DNA from: Poriferisodalis sp965208925
GTDB taxonomy: Bacteria; Actinomycetota; Acidimicrobiia; Acidimicrobiales; Poriferisodalaceae
DNA length: 64,000 bases
Assembly (NCBI RefSeq): GCF_965208925.1
Contig: NZ_OZ242364.1
Span: forward strand, 1,426,001 to 1,490,000
Direction: 5' to 3'
In this document: positions 45,700 through 53,381 of the stretch, piece after piece
How the letters are laid out: each line of letters begins with the position of its first letter
Position numbering within the stretch: the first letter of the stretch is position 1
Program-made: the position numbers and the translations under genes
The notes under the pieces: model-generated
The model's database searches: none
Told to the model about the DNA's origin: nothing
What the model saw: only the letters and a program-made list of their open reading frames with translations

Positions 45700-46344
45700 T
45701 TACTCCGGAAGCCGGCTCCCGCCGGTGACTCGGAACGTCAGCTCGTCGCCATCGGTTGTGTCGGTGGTGTCGAGCACGAGGTGAGCGGCGTCGTCGGGGC
45801 GGTGCTCGGCTCGGTAGCGGTCCTCGACCGGCATCCAGATGTCTTCCCAGCGGGATCTCGCAGCTTCGCCGTCACGAGCCAATCCGCGAGCAAGCCGGCT
45901 GGCACGGTCCGCTTCGACCCAGATGAGGAAGTGATACCGGTCGCGGATCGACGGATGGGTGCTGTAGACGCCCTCGACGATGAGCGTGCCGTCATGCGGC
46001 GCACTGATCCACTCGCCGAGCCGGTCTGCGTTCCAGTCGTAGCGCCGGTATCGAATGGGCGCGCCGCTCTCGTGGGGCTCGAGCACCTCTCGCTCCAGCC
46101 GAGAGAGATCGAAGAGACCGCCGATGCGTTGCTCCGATCTGGCTGGGTCGGTCGTCGGTCGACCGAACTCGTCGCCGTGAACGAGCGCGGCCGAGCTCGG
46201 CCAGCAACGGATCAGCTCTGCAGCCAGCCTGCTCTTGCCAGATCCGCCAGGACCGTCGATGCCGATCCGCAGACGCGACCCCATCGGCGCCGCCAGCCGC
46301 ACGATGTCGGCCACGCCGACCACACAGTGCAGAGTAGGTCGCAT
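45700..46344 (-). CDS. P-loop kinase, uridine kinase-like
   Basis: 214 aa from the ATG at 46344; an ATG at 46386 runs into the terminator hairpin and is less likely. Walker A GIDGPGGSGKSRLA near residue 27, the substrate segment LVHGDEFGR, RYDWNADRLGEW and IVEGVYSTHPSIRDRYHFLI with Walker B, and the lid-like ARGLARDGEAARSRWEDIWM are like uridine kinase/phosphoribulokinase-type nucleoside kinases. Small molecule phosphorylated unknown. Confidence 0.85.
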   Translation of the reverse strand: MRPTLHCVVGVADIVRLAAPMGSRLRIGIDGPGGSGKSRLAAELIRCWPSSAALVHGDEFGRPTTDPARSEQRIGGLFDLSRLEREVLEPHESGAPIRYRRYDWNADRLGEWISAPHDGTLIVEGVYSTHPSIRDRYHFLIWVEADRASRLARGLARDGEAARSRWEDIWMPVEDRYRAEHRPDDAAHLVLDTTDTTDGDELTFRVTGGSRLPE

Positions 46345-46384
46345 TGCCTTGCTGAACCCGCTGGTTAACCTGACGGCATAAACC

Positions 46385-46416
46385 ACCCGGCCCTTGAGGG
46401 GCCGGGTTTTCTTTTT
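46385..46416 (+). terminator. Strong rho-independent terminator without an obvious upstream gene
   Basis: ACCCGGCCC (46385-46393) pairs with GGGCCGGGT (46399-46407) around loop TTGAG, followed by a T-rich run to 46416. This is the best terminator in the window and points along the plus strand, yet the plus strand upstream is only antisense to the kinase gene. Confidence 0.8.
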
Positions 46417-46424
46417 CCTCTTAA

Positions 46425-46480
46425 CCCGTCGGCGATGCGGTTGACGTAGGCATAGCGGCCGGCGACATCGAGGGGGTGGG
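46425..46480 (-). pseudogene. Fragment of an AhpD-family gene end
   Basis: The minus strand reads VAGRYAYVNRIADG, close to VVGYYAYANRIADG near the end of the AhpD-family gene at 48537; the first 19 bases (46425-46443) are identical to 48573-48591. No flanking coding sequence remains in frame. It looks like the relic of a second copy, ending beside the terminator. Confidence 0.45.
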
Positions 46481-46562
46481 TTGTTCGCTACGGTCGAATT
46501 GGTCGAGTGGAACGTCTGTGAGTGTCAGCGCTGAACCCGAGTTGGCCCCTGAGGGGCCTCTG

Positions 46563-47150
46563 ATGAAGCCCTCGTCGTCCTCATGGCGCCGGCCTCGTTG
46601 GGCTGATGGGCGGCTGATCAGTCCGCGGGACGACGGAATCGCTGCGTGGATCAAGGTCGGCGCCTGGTGTCTAGCCGCAGCCGGGATCTGGTTGTTTGGG
46701 CTAGCTGGTATTCCGACTAGTGCAGTGGTGCCTGGGTCCGGGTTGGCCGTCGTGCTGCTGCTGGCCATCTCGGCCGTTGCCCTTCGGGCATTGAACGTTC
46801 GCGCTCGTGCGGAGGTCGAGCGTGGGCCGTGGGCTGTTGCCCCGATCGCGTACGAGTTGCCCGACACTGCCGGCTCACCATCTTGGTGGCAGACGCCGCG
46901 CTGGCCCGATGGGCGTTATGTGGCTGCCAGCGGCGGTGCCGCCTTCATCGCCGGGTTTGCCGCCTCGGTATTGTCATGCTTGGCACTGTGGGCGTTGGGA
47001 CGGATGAGCGCTCCGGACCTCGGAGTCTCGTCGTGGTGGGGATCGTTGGGCTCCGCGCTGCTCCTACCGGCGACAGCCGTGGGCCTTGTATCGAGCCGGC
47101 GACTGACAGCGCTTGCCTCGAAGGACGCAGTACAAGCTCGCGGCACCTGA
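46563..47150 (+). CDS. Membrane protein with an internal duplication
   Basis: 195 aa from the ATG at 46563 behind GAGGGG; an upstream in-frame GTG near 46518 is possible. Two halves repeat the same layout: SSWRRPRWADGRLISPRDDG, then two hydrophobic helices, and PSWWQTPRWPDGRYVAASGG, again followed by two helices. The shared W-x(3)-PRW-x-DGR motif at the head of each half has no function I know. No family recognised. Confidence 0.65.
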   Translation: MKPSSSSWRRPRWADGRLISPRDDGIAAWIKVGAWCLAAAGIWLFGLAGIPTSAVVPGSGLAVVLLLAISAVALRALNVRARAEVERGPWAVAPIAYELPDTAGSPSWWQTPRWPDGRYVAASGGAAFIAGFAASVLSCLALWALGRMSAPDLGVSSWWGSLGSALLLPATAVGLVSSRRLTALASKDAVQARGT

Positions 47151-47339
47151 GCCTCAGCGAGGGCGACCACGGAACGCCGAGAGGCTCGAACGTGACCCGG
47201 CAGCATCTCAGGCGCTCTGTGGATGTCGAGTTCAGCTGAAGGGGCGCCGGGTCGCAACGGCGGGTGTCAATTGCCTCGTAGTTGAGCCCAAACTGGTGGT
47301 AGTCATGATGTCCGACAGTTACGGCGACTGGAGCGGACG

Positions 47340-48035
47340 CTGAACGGATCCCAAGCATTCGACCTGAACCAACCCGTCTATTCGCTGACCGACGCAGCGG
47401 CGATCCTTGCTGTCAGCCGGAGCACGCTCGGTTGGTGGCTAGAGGGTGGCGAGCGAAGCGGCCACCACTACAAGCCAGTCATTCGGGTCGAAGCGACCGG
47501 TGACACGCGTCTCACCTGGCCGGAATTCCTAGAAGCAGGGCTCCTGCGCCAATATCGGCGCAATCTCCAAGTTCGGCTTCACGAGATTCGCAGTTTTGTC
47601 TCTGCCCTTCGCGACGAGCTCGGCGTAGCGCATCCGCTGGCGTACGCGGCGCCTTGGGTCGGCGAGGGACGACGACTGCTCGTCCGATTTCAGGAGCGGT
47701 GCGATCTGCGCGGCGAACTGCATCTCATCGCGGTGGTGGATGGCCAGCCGCTGCTCCTTCCGCCTGCTGATTCATTCGTGAAGCGGGTGGAATGGGACGA
47801 CGACCGACCGGTCGCGTGGCGACCGCATGCTGACGATGCATCCCCGGTCCGATGCCGACCGGACAAGCGATTCGGTCGGCCGGCCATCGCGGGCATAAGC
47901 ACGACGGCGATCGTTGAGCATATTGACGGAGGCGAGACCGAAAACGAAGTGGCCGAACAGTTCGACCTGGCGCTCGAGAATGTCAGGTGGGCTGTCGCCT
48001 ACGAAACGTCGCGTGTCGCAGCGCACGCCGCGTGA
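47340..48035 (+). CDS. VapB45-like antitoxin (HTH plus DUF433)
   Basis: 231 aa if read from a CTG at 47340, which has GGAG six bases upstream. The frame is open from 47286 but contains no ATG, GTG or TTG before the conserved start of the protein (QPVYSLTDAAAILAVSRSTL), so CTG initiation or a changed start is likely. Domains: N-terminal helix-turn-helix (about 12-70, with TRLTWPEFLEAGLLRQYRRN), middle linker, C-terminal DUF433 region (FGRPAIAGISTTAIVEHIDG, VAEQFDLALENVRWAVAYE). Pairs with the toxin, whose GTG overlaps its TGA. Confidence 0.82.
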   Translation: MNGSQAFDLNQPVYSLTDAAAILAVSRSTLGWWLEGGERSGHHYKPVIRVEATGDTRLTWPEFLEAGLLRQYRRNLQVRLHEIRSFVSALRDELGVAHPLAYAAPWVGEGRRLLVRFQERCDLRGELHLIAVVDGQPLLLPPADSFVKRVEWDDDRPVAWRPHADDASPVRCRPDKRFGRPAIAGISTTAIVEHIDGGETENEVAEQFDLALENVRWAVAYETSRVAAHAA

Positions 48036-48463
48036 AGCCTGCCACCGTTCGCTTCTACTTCGATGCCGACATCCTCGGTCTCGCCAAAGTCGTGGGCGCA
48101 CTGAGGCCCGACGTCACCTATCCCGGGGACCCGGGAGCTCAGATGCATGGCTTCGCCCGCGCACCCTGCGCTGTCACCACTACCGACACCCCAGATACCG
48201 CGTGGATCCCGTACACGGCCGCCGACGGAATGATCGCCATCACGCGTGACGGAAGAATCAGTCGACGAGTTGCTGAATTGGCCGCGGTCGTCCATCACAG
48301 CGCACGCTTGGTGGTGCTCACAAGCGCCGATGCCGGGACGGTTTGGGGCCAGCTTGAGGTTCTGATGACGCAGTGGCGACGGATCGAGAGGCTGTATGAG
48401 GTGCCGGGGCCGTTCATTTACCGGGCGAGCCGCAGCAGCCTCCAGGCAGTCGAGCTCTCCTGA
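48032..48463 (+). CDS. VapC45-like PIN-domain toxin
   Basis: 143 aa from the GTG at 48032, a 4-base overlap (GTGA) with the antitoxin stop. VRFYFDADILGLAKVVGALR carries the first acidic PIN residues (Asp11, Asp13); RPDVTYPGDPG, WIPYTAADGMIAITRDGRIS with a further Asp, and the C-terminal WRRIERLYEVPGPFIYRASR match VapC45 of Mycobacterium tuberculosis as I remember it. Predicted ribonuclease. Order antitoxin-toxin, one transcript. Confidence 0.85.
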   Translation: MKPATVRFYFDADILGLAKVVGALRPDVTYPGDPGAQMHGFARAPCAVTTTDTPDTAWIPYTAADGMIAITRDGRISRRVAELAAVVHHSARLVVLTSADAGTVWGQLEVLMTQWRRIERLYEVPGPFIYRASRSSLQAVELS

Positions 48464-48536
48464 CAGACGCACACGGCCACAGCGGCCTTCGGATGCAGCG
48501 TAGGCCGAGCTGCAGTGCCAAGGCCGTGTCCGTGCG

Positions 48537-49085
48537 CTAGTCGGGGATCCAGTCTTCGGTTTGGAGGCCGAGCCCGTCGGCGATGCGGTTGGCGTACGCG
48601 TAGTAGCCGACGACTTCGGTGATGTCGAGGATGTCGCGGTCGCTGAAGCCGGCGTCGCGCAGGGCGTCGACGTCGGCGTCGGTGGTGGCGGCGGGGGTCT
48701 CGGTGAGCTTGACGGCGTAGGCCAGCATGGCGGTGCGCTTTGCGGACAGCCCTGCGGTGGTCCAGTCGTGCTCGACGGCGGCGACGAGCTCGTCGTCGGC
48801 GATGAGGCGGCGCAGACCGCGCCGGTGGTGGACCACTCAGTAGTGGCAGTCGTTAGTGAGGCTGACGACCAGGGCGATGAGCTCGCGTTCGACCTTGCGC
48901 AGCGTGGCGGTGCCGGCCATGGCCGACTCGTAGAGGCTTTGGTGTGCGGCCATGCTGCGAGGGTTGAGCGAGTGGATGGCCAAGATGTGGTCGACCCGGC
49001 CCCAGGCGGGGTCCACGACCCGGGGGTACAGCTCGCCGAGCTCGCCGTCCCAGTCGTCGTCCGCAATGACCGTGATGCGCGCCAT
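48537..49085 (-). CDS. AhpD-family peroxidase-related selenoprotein (in-frame TGA read as Sec83)
   Basis: 182 codons from the ATG at 49085 if the TGA at 48837-48839 is read through. Upstream part ends VERELIALVVSLTNDC80HY; after the TGA the same frame continues VVHHRRGLRRLIADDELVAA and DILDITEVVGYYAYANRIAD, the normal second half of carboxymuconolactone decarboxylase/AhpD proteins. The TGA replaces the second Cys of C-x-x-C. The AhpD catalytic set is preserved around it with the known spacing: Glu68, Cys80, position 83, His87. A SECIS-like hairpin follows. Predicted thiol/selenol peroxidase or reductase. The alternative, a nonsense pseudogene, fits less well because both halves are otherwise intact. 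Confidence 0.85.
48808..48839 (-). promoter_or_regulatory. Bacterial SECIS-like element after the in-frame TGA
   Basis: On the minus strand, 18 bases separate the TGA (48837-48839) from loop GGTCT (48814-48818). The loop is closed by CGGCGC/GCGCCG (48819-48824 with 48808-48813), six perfect pairs. Escherichia coli fdhF, as I recall it, has the same GGUCU in the apical loop and the same 18-base distance. A further small palindrome (GTGGT-CC-ACCAC) lies between TGA and the stem. Confidence 0.8.
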
Positions 49086-49594
49086 GAGCCAGCGTGACAC
49101 ACCGGTGGGCGAGTAGTCGCCGCACCCTCGCCAGGTTGCTCGGCTTTCGCGTCACACCCCCCATGTCAACTCCGGTGGCATGCCGATTGACGCGAGCCGT
49201 AGGAGACAGCACCGATGACTGGCCATGGCACGAGCACGGAGGTCCGGAGGAACCGCTTCATTCATGAGCGCTACGGCGCTGACCGCACCGGTCGTCTTCG
49301 CCGCGAATTGAAGTGCGACTCGCACGGATCCGTCAACGAGGGCTGGCTCCTCGGCCGTCCCAGGCGAAGCCAGGCCGCTCACCCAGCTTCGGCACCGTCA
49401 TCACGGTTCCCGAAGCCAAGATCAAATGGCCGACCGCATGTCATGGTTGCTGATGCGCTGGAACGTGCCGGCCGCGTCACTTGGCGTGCGGAATACCGCG
49501 CGCCGGGTTCGACGGAACCTAGGCTGCGCGCTAGTGCGGCTCAGCACGGGCCGGCTCGGCCCGCCACAAGGGCCCGCGCCGGCTGCGTTTCGCC
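49086..49594. other. Left flank of the defence island, no supported gene
   Basis: About 510 bases. Frames open on both strands give products of random composition with no ribosome site or family. I see no integrase, tRNA or att-like repeat here that would mark a site-specific insertion. Confidence 0.5.
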
Positions 49595-51445
49595 ATGACT
49601 CGACTGTATGAACGACCGTTGGTCGCGCGACGAACCGGCCCCTTGTTCAACGCGTTCTCGTACCCCACCAAGATCGACCCAGAGGTCATCGGCGTGTTCA
49701 TCGCGGCGCACACCACTCCTGGGCAGTCAGTGCTGGACGTATTCGGCGGCAGCGGAACAACGGGCGTTGCGGCCTCGTTGTGTGATCGTCCGACGGACCG
49801 GATGCAGCAGCTGGCTCGAGACGCGGATCTCGATGTCGAATGGGGCCCGAGATCGGCTCACGTATATGAGCTGAGCCCAATCGGGGCGCTCGTCGGCGAA
49901 GTGATGGCCAGCCCGTGTGACCCAGATGTGTTTCAGGCGGCGGCACGCGATGTACTGGCTCGTGCACGCATTGATGTCGGACACCTGTATGCGGCAGCGG
50001 CACCGGACGGCACTCCAGGCCAAATCCGCTATGTGATCTGGTCAGAGGTACTCCGGACCCCTTGCTGCGACAGCGAAGTCAGCTTCTATGAGGCAGCGGC
50101 GCGGCTAGCGCCCGCCTCGATCGAGTCGGCGTTCGTTTGCGCTCATTGCGAGATGCGTCTGCGTGTCGACCAGTGTGAGCGCGTCGTCGAAACCGTGCTC
50201 GATTCTGTCACTGGCGAGCGGTTCGAGCAGCGGCTTCGAGTTCCCGTGCGGGTCTACGGGCGCTCGGCATCGGCAACTTGGTCGCGAGGACCGACACCGG
50301 AAGACCTGAGGATTCTCGGTCTTGTACCCGTGCGGCCCGTCGACTGGGTGCCGACGGACGAAGTGGGGTGGGGAGACCTCTACCGCTCCGGCTACCACCA
50401 GGGCATTTCTCGTTTCCACCACTTTTACACCCAACGAAATCTGGCGGTTCTGGCTCGTCTATGGGCGCTGGTGACTGAGCATCCCAACGCAGCAGTCCGC
50501 AAGGCATTGCAAGTCTGGGTGCTGTCATACAACGCTTCGCATTCGACTCTGCTGTCCCGCGTTGTGGCCAAGAGGGCCCAAAAGGATCTCGTCGTTACCG
50601 GTGCCCAGAGCGGTGTCCTGTATGTGAGCGGACTGCCTGTCGAGAAGAACATCATCGACGGCCTCGACCGCAAGATCCGCACCTTGCACGAGGCGTTCTC
50701 GCTGACGTTTGCTAGCCGAAGCACAGTCGAGATCACTTGTGGGTCGTCGACGCGGCTGCATCTGGCGGACGACGCCGTGGACTATGTGTTCACCGACCCG
50801 CCGTTCGGCGCCTACATCCCGTATGCAGAGATCAACCAGATCAACGAGGCCTGGCTCGGCCATTTATCGGACCGATCATCGGAGGTGATCGTCAGCCCCG
50901 CACAAGACAAGACAGTGCGGGAGTACGGCCGACTGCTCGCCAAGGTCTTCTCTGAGGTCTCGCGGGTTCTCAAACAGGACGGTTGCGCGACGGTGGTCTT
51001 CCACGCCTCGAAACCTGCAGTATGGGAAGCGCTCGGCGAAGCATTCGCGTCCAACGGACTGTCCGTCGATCAGACGAGCATTCTCGACAAGCGTCAGGTC
51101 ACTTTCAAGCAAGTCGTGTCTGAAGGCGGGACGCGGGACGATGCGGTCTTCCTGTTGTCGCATGGCCATCGTCCGCAAAGCTGCGAGTCACCGCTCAGTT
51201 GTTCCCGGGCTCAACCTGACACCGCTGAAGCGGTCCGTGGACTAGTTCGCGCTGCGGCGGGCAGGACAAGCGAGCTCAGCGCGCAGCGAATGTGGTCCCG
51301 GTTCGCGGCCGAGTCGATCCGAGCCGGTCTAGAAGTGCCGATGGGGACCCACGAGTTCTACGGGCTTATCAAGCAGCACCAGTCCACGTCATTGCGCACG
51401 CTGTCCGTGCCGGCGACGTTAAACCCATCAAGAGCGCCGACGTGA
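49595..51445 (+). CDS. DNA methyltransferase with DPPF motif and Cys-pair insert
   Basis: 616 aa. The S-adenosylmethionine site is N-terminal (SVLDVFGGSGTTGVAA, about 44-59) and the catalytic motif DPPFG is at 401-405, with a long insert between. The insert contains C157-C158 and C182-A-H-C185, a probable zinc finger for DNA recognition. The opening LFNAFSYPTKIDPEVIGVFI is seen in N4-cytosine/N6-adenine methylases of the COG1743/COG0863 type. First gene of a three-gene operon; its stop overlaps the next GTG by 4 bases. Likely protects host DNA in a restriction system. Confidence 0.85.
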   Translation: MTRLYERPLVARRTGPLFNAFSYPTKIDPEVIGVFIAAHTTPGQSVLDVFGGSGTTGVAASLCDRPTDRMQQLARDADLDVEWGPRSAHVYELSPIGALVGEVMASPCDPDVFQAAARDVLARARIDVGHLYAAAAPDGTPGQIRYVIWSEVLRTPCCDSEVSFYEAAARLAPASIESAFVCAHCEMRLRVDQCERVVETVLDSVTGERFEQRLRVPVRVYGRSASATWSRGPTPEDLRILGLVPVRPVDWVPTDEVGWGDLYRSGYHQGISRFHHFYTQRNLAVLARLWALVTEHPNAAVRKALQVWVLSYNASHSTLLSRVVAKRAQKDLVVTGAQSGVLYVSGLPVEKNIIDGLDRKIRTLHEAFSLTFASRSTVEITCGSSTRLHLADDAVDYVFTDPPFGAYIPYAEINQINEAWLGHLSDRSSEVIVSPAQDKTVREYGRLLAKVFSEVSRVLKQDGCATVVFHASKPAVWEALGEAFASNGLSVDQTSILDKRQVTFKQVVSEGGTRDDAVFLLSHGHRPQSCESPLSCSRAQPDTAEAVRGLVRAAAGRTSELSAQRMWSRFAAESIRAGLEVPMGTHEFYGLIKQHQSTSLRTLSVPATLNPSRAPT

Positions 51446-53379
51446 CTGTGGAGTCAGTTCAGCGGAAGCGACTCGGGCAGTACTTCACGGGCGTGCGGCT
51501 GGCCCGAGCACTGGCGGCATTGTGCGATGCATCAGCGGCGGCCTCGATCTTGGACCCGATGGTCGGTTCAGGGGACATGCTCGTCGCTTGCGCGGAGCTC
51601 GGCTCGAAGCCGGAGCTGATCGGCGGAATCGAGCTCGACGATGCGGCGGCGGGTCTTTGCGTCCAGCGAGCCGAAGGACTTGCGGCTGATGTCCGGATCG
51701 TTTCGGGTTCCGCGTTCGATGGAAGATCGTGGGAATGCCTGCCTGACGCATGGGATCTGGTAATCACCAATCCTCCCTATGTCCGCTACCAACTGCAGAG
51801 CGGCTTGGGAACCGAGGAGACCGCAGTGCCTTCGGCCAGGCAGGTGCGTGCTGGTCTCTTGGCCCTGCTGGAGCGGAGCACGGCGCTCACCGAACGCGAG
51901 CGCGAGCTTGTCTTGCGCATCGCTCGCAGCTATAGCGGCCTGTCGGACTTGGCGGTGCCGTCATGGCTGCTGTGCGCGTCGAAGGTAAGGCAGGGAGGTC
52001 GCCTGGGGATGGTCGTGCCCGATACGTGGCTGTCGCGCGACTATGCAGCCCCGGTCTTGTACGTCTTGCGACGGCTCTTCGAGATCGAATGCGTGGTGAT
52101 CGACGACGACACCTGCTGGTTCGAGGAATCGCTTGTGCGAACAACGCTCGTTGTGGCGCGCCGCGTCGAGGACAAACAGTCAGCTCAGGGGCCTGGGAAA
52201 CACCTAGTTGTTCGGGTTCCAAGCTCGGCGGGAACACCTCAGAGCGTCGTAGGGACCGCATTCGCAGTCGACGAGCCCGAACAAGGCTTCGCAAGATGGG
52301 TCCGGGACGGGTCTCATCCGGCAACGTCCCCGCTCTCGTCTCGATGGTCCAACGAGAGCGACCTCGTAGAACTGTTGCGAAGCACGCAACCGCAGTGGTT
52401 TACGTCCTCCGAAACCGGCCAATCCGAGCATCAACGGCACTTGCCCGAAGCGGTCAGCGTCATCATCGGGGCTGCTCAGCACTCGTCCCTCACGGACTTG
52501 GCCGGACTCGGCTGGAGTGTTGGGCAAGGCCTCCGGACCGGTGCCAACAGGTTCTTCTACGTCGAGCGACTCGGCGACGGCAGGTGGCGTTCGGTGTTGC
52601 TGCCGGACATCGAGCTCGAGCTGCCCGACCAGGTCGTGCGGCCAGCCGTGCGCAGACAGGCGGAACTGCCCAAGACGGCGAATATTGTCACGCGACCCCA
52701 AGGAGCAGTGCTGGTGCTGGAAGGCTGGGCATTGGCATGCGATATCCCGCCTGAGTGCGTCGGCGCTGTGCGCCCCGCTCAAGGCGACCTGGCCCGGCTG
52801 ATCATCGCAGGAGAGAACGCGTCCATTGACAGGCATGGCCGCACAAGGAGGCTGCCGGAACTGTCAGCTGTGAGGACAAACGTCCGCCCCGGCCGATGCT
52901 GGTACCACCTGCCACCGATCACCAACCGTCACCAACCTGAGCTGTTCCTGCCGCGGGTGAACGCGCGAAATCCGCGCACGTTTATCAACGGAAGCGACGA
53001 GGTGGGCGGCGACAAGAGGCGCTTCGCCGTCGACGCGAACTTCTCAACACTCTGGCGCAACCCCTCGCATCCGCAGGCTCTGCCACCTTTTGCCCTGGCA
53101 GCGCTCCTGTCGAGCTCGCTCGCGGCAGCCGTACTGGGAACGACTGGGACCGTGATGGGAGGCGGCGCCCTGAAAGTCGAAGCGACACATCTGCGCCGGG
53201 TGCCGCTGCCGCGGCCGAGAGCCGAGGCCGTATCGACACTGGTCGAGTGCGGCCAGCACTTGGCCCGTGATGGCGCCTCAGAATCAGCAATTGACACCAT
53301 AGATGAGGTCGTCGCCGAACTTATCGGTGTGACAGCACGCGGGACGAACGCACTCCGAAGCCTGCGACGAGCACGCTGA
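51442..53379 (+). CDS. Eco57I-type adenine-specific DNA methyltransferase
   Basis: 645 aa from the GTG at 51442. RLGQYFTGVRLARALAALCD is the motif X opening; motif I is SILDPMVGSGDMLVA, and motif IV is DLVITNPPYVRYQ near 108-120, the NPPY form of N6-adenine methylases. The C-terminal half, with short motifs such as NGSDEVGGDKRRFAVDANFS, is a target-recognition region of the TaqI/Eco57I kind. I see no nuclease motif, so it should act as a modifier. Only two bases separate it from the next gene. Confidence 0.87.
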   Translation: MTVESVQRKRLGQYFTGVRLARALAALCDASAAASILDPMVGSGDMLVACAELGSKPELIGGIELDDAAAGLCVQRAEGLAADVRIVSGSAFDGRSWECLPDAWDLVITNPPYVRYQLQSGLGTEETAVPSARQVRAGLLALLERSTALTERERELVLRIARSYSGLSDLAVPSWLLCASKVRQGGRLGMVVPDTWLSRDYAAPVLYVLRRLFEIECVVIDDDTCWFEESLVRTTLVVARRVEDKQSAQGPGKHLVVRVPSSAGTPQSVVGTAFAVDEPEQGFARWVRDGSHPATSPLSSRWSNESDLVELLRSTQPQWFTSSETGQSEHQRHLPEAVSVIIGAAQHSSLTDLAGLGWSVGQGLRTGANRFFYVERLGDGRWRSVLLPDIELELPDQVVRPAVRRQAELPKTANIVTRPQGAVLVLEGWALACDIPPECVGAVRPAQGDLARLIIAGENASIDRHGRTRRLPELSAVRTNVRPGRCWYHLPPITNRHQPELFLPRVNARNPRTFINGSDEVGGDKRRFAVDANFSTLWRNPSHPQALPPFALAALLSSSLAAAVLGTTGTVMGGGALKVEATHLRRVPLPRPRAEAVSTLVECGQHLARDGASESAIDTIDEVVAELIGVTARGTNALRSLRRAR

Positions 53380-53381
53380 GC

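Noticed and set aside
48537..49085. Reading the AhpD-family gene as a simple nonsense pseudogene or as two genes
   Set aside because: The TGA falls on a redox-active Cys position, both halves are intact and in frame, and a SECIS-like hairpin follows at the right distance.
49215..49598. Plus-strand open frame before the defence island
   Set aside because: No ribosome site, no family, random-looking composition, and overlapping open frames on the other strand.
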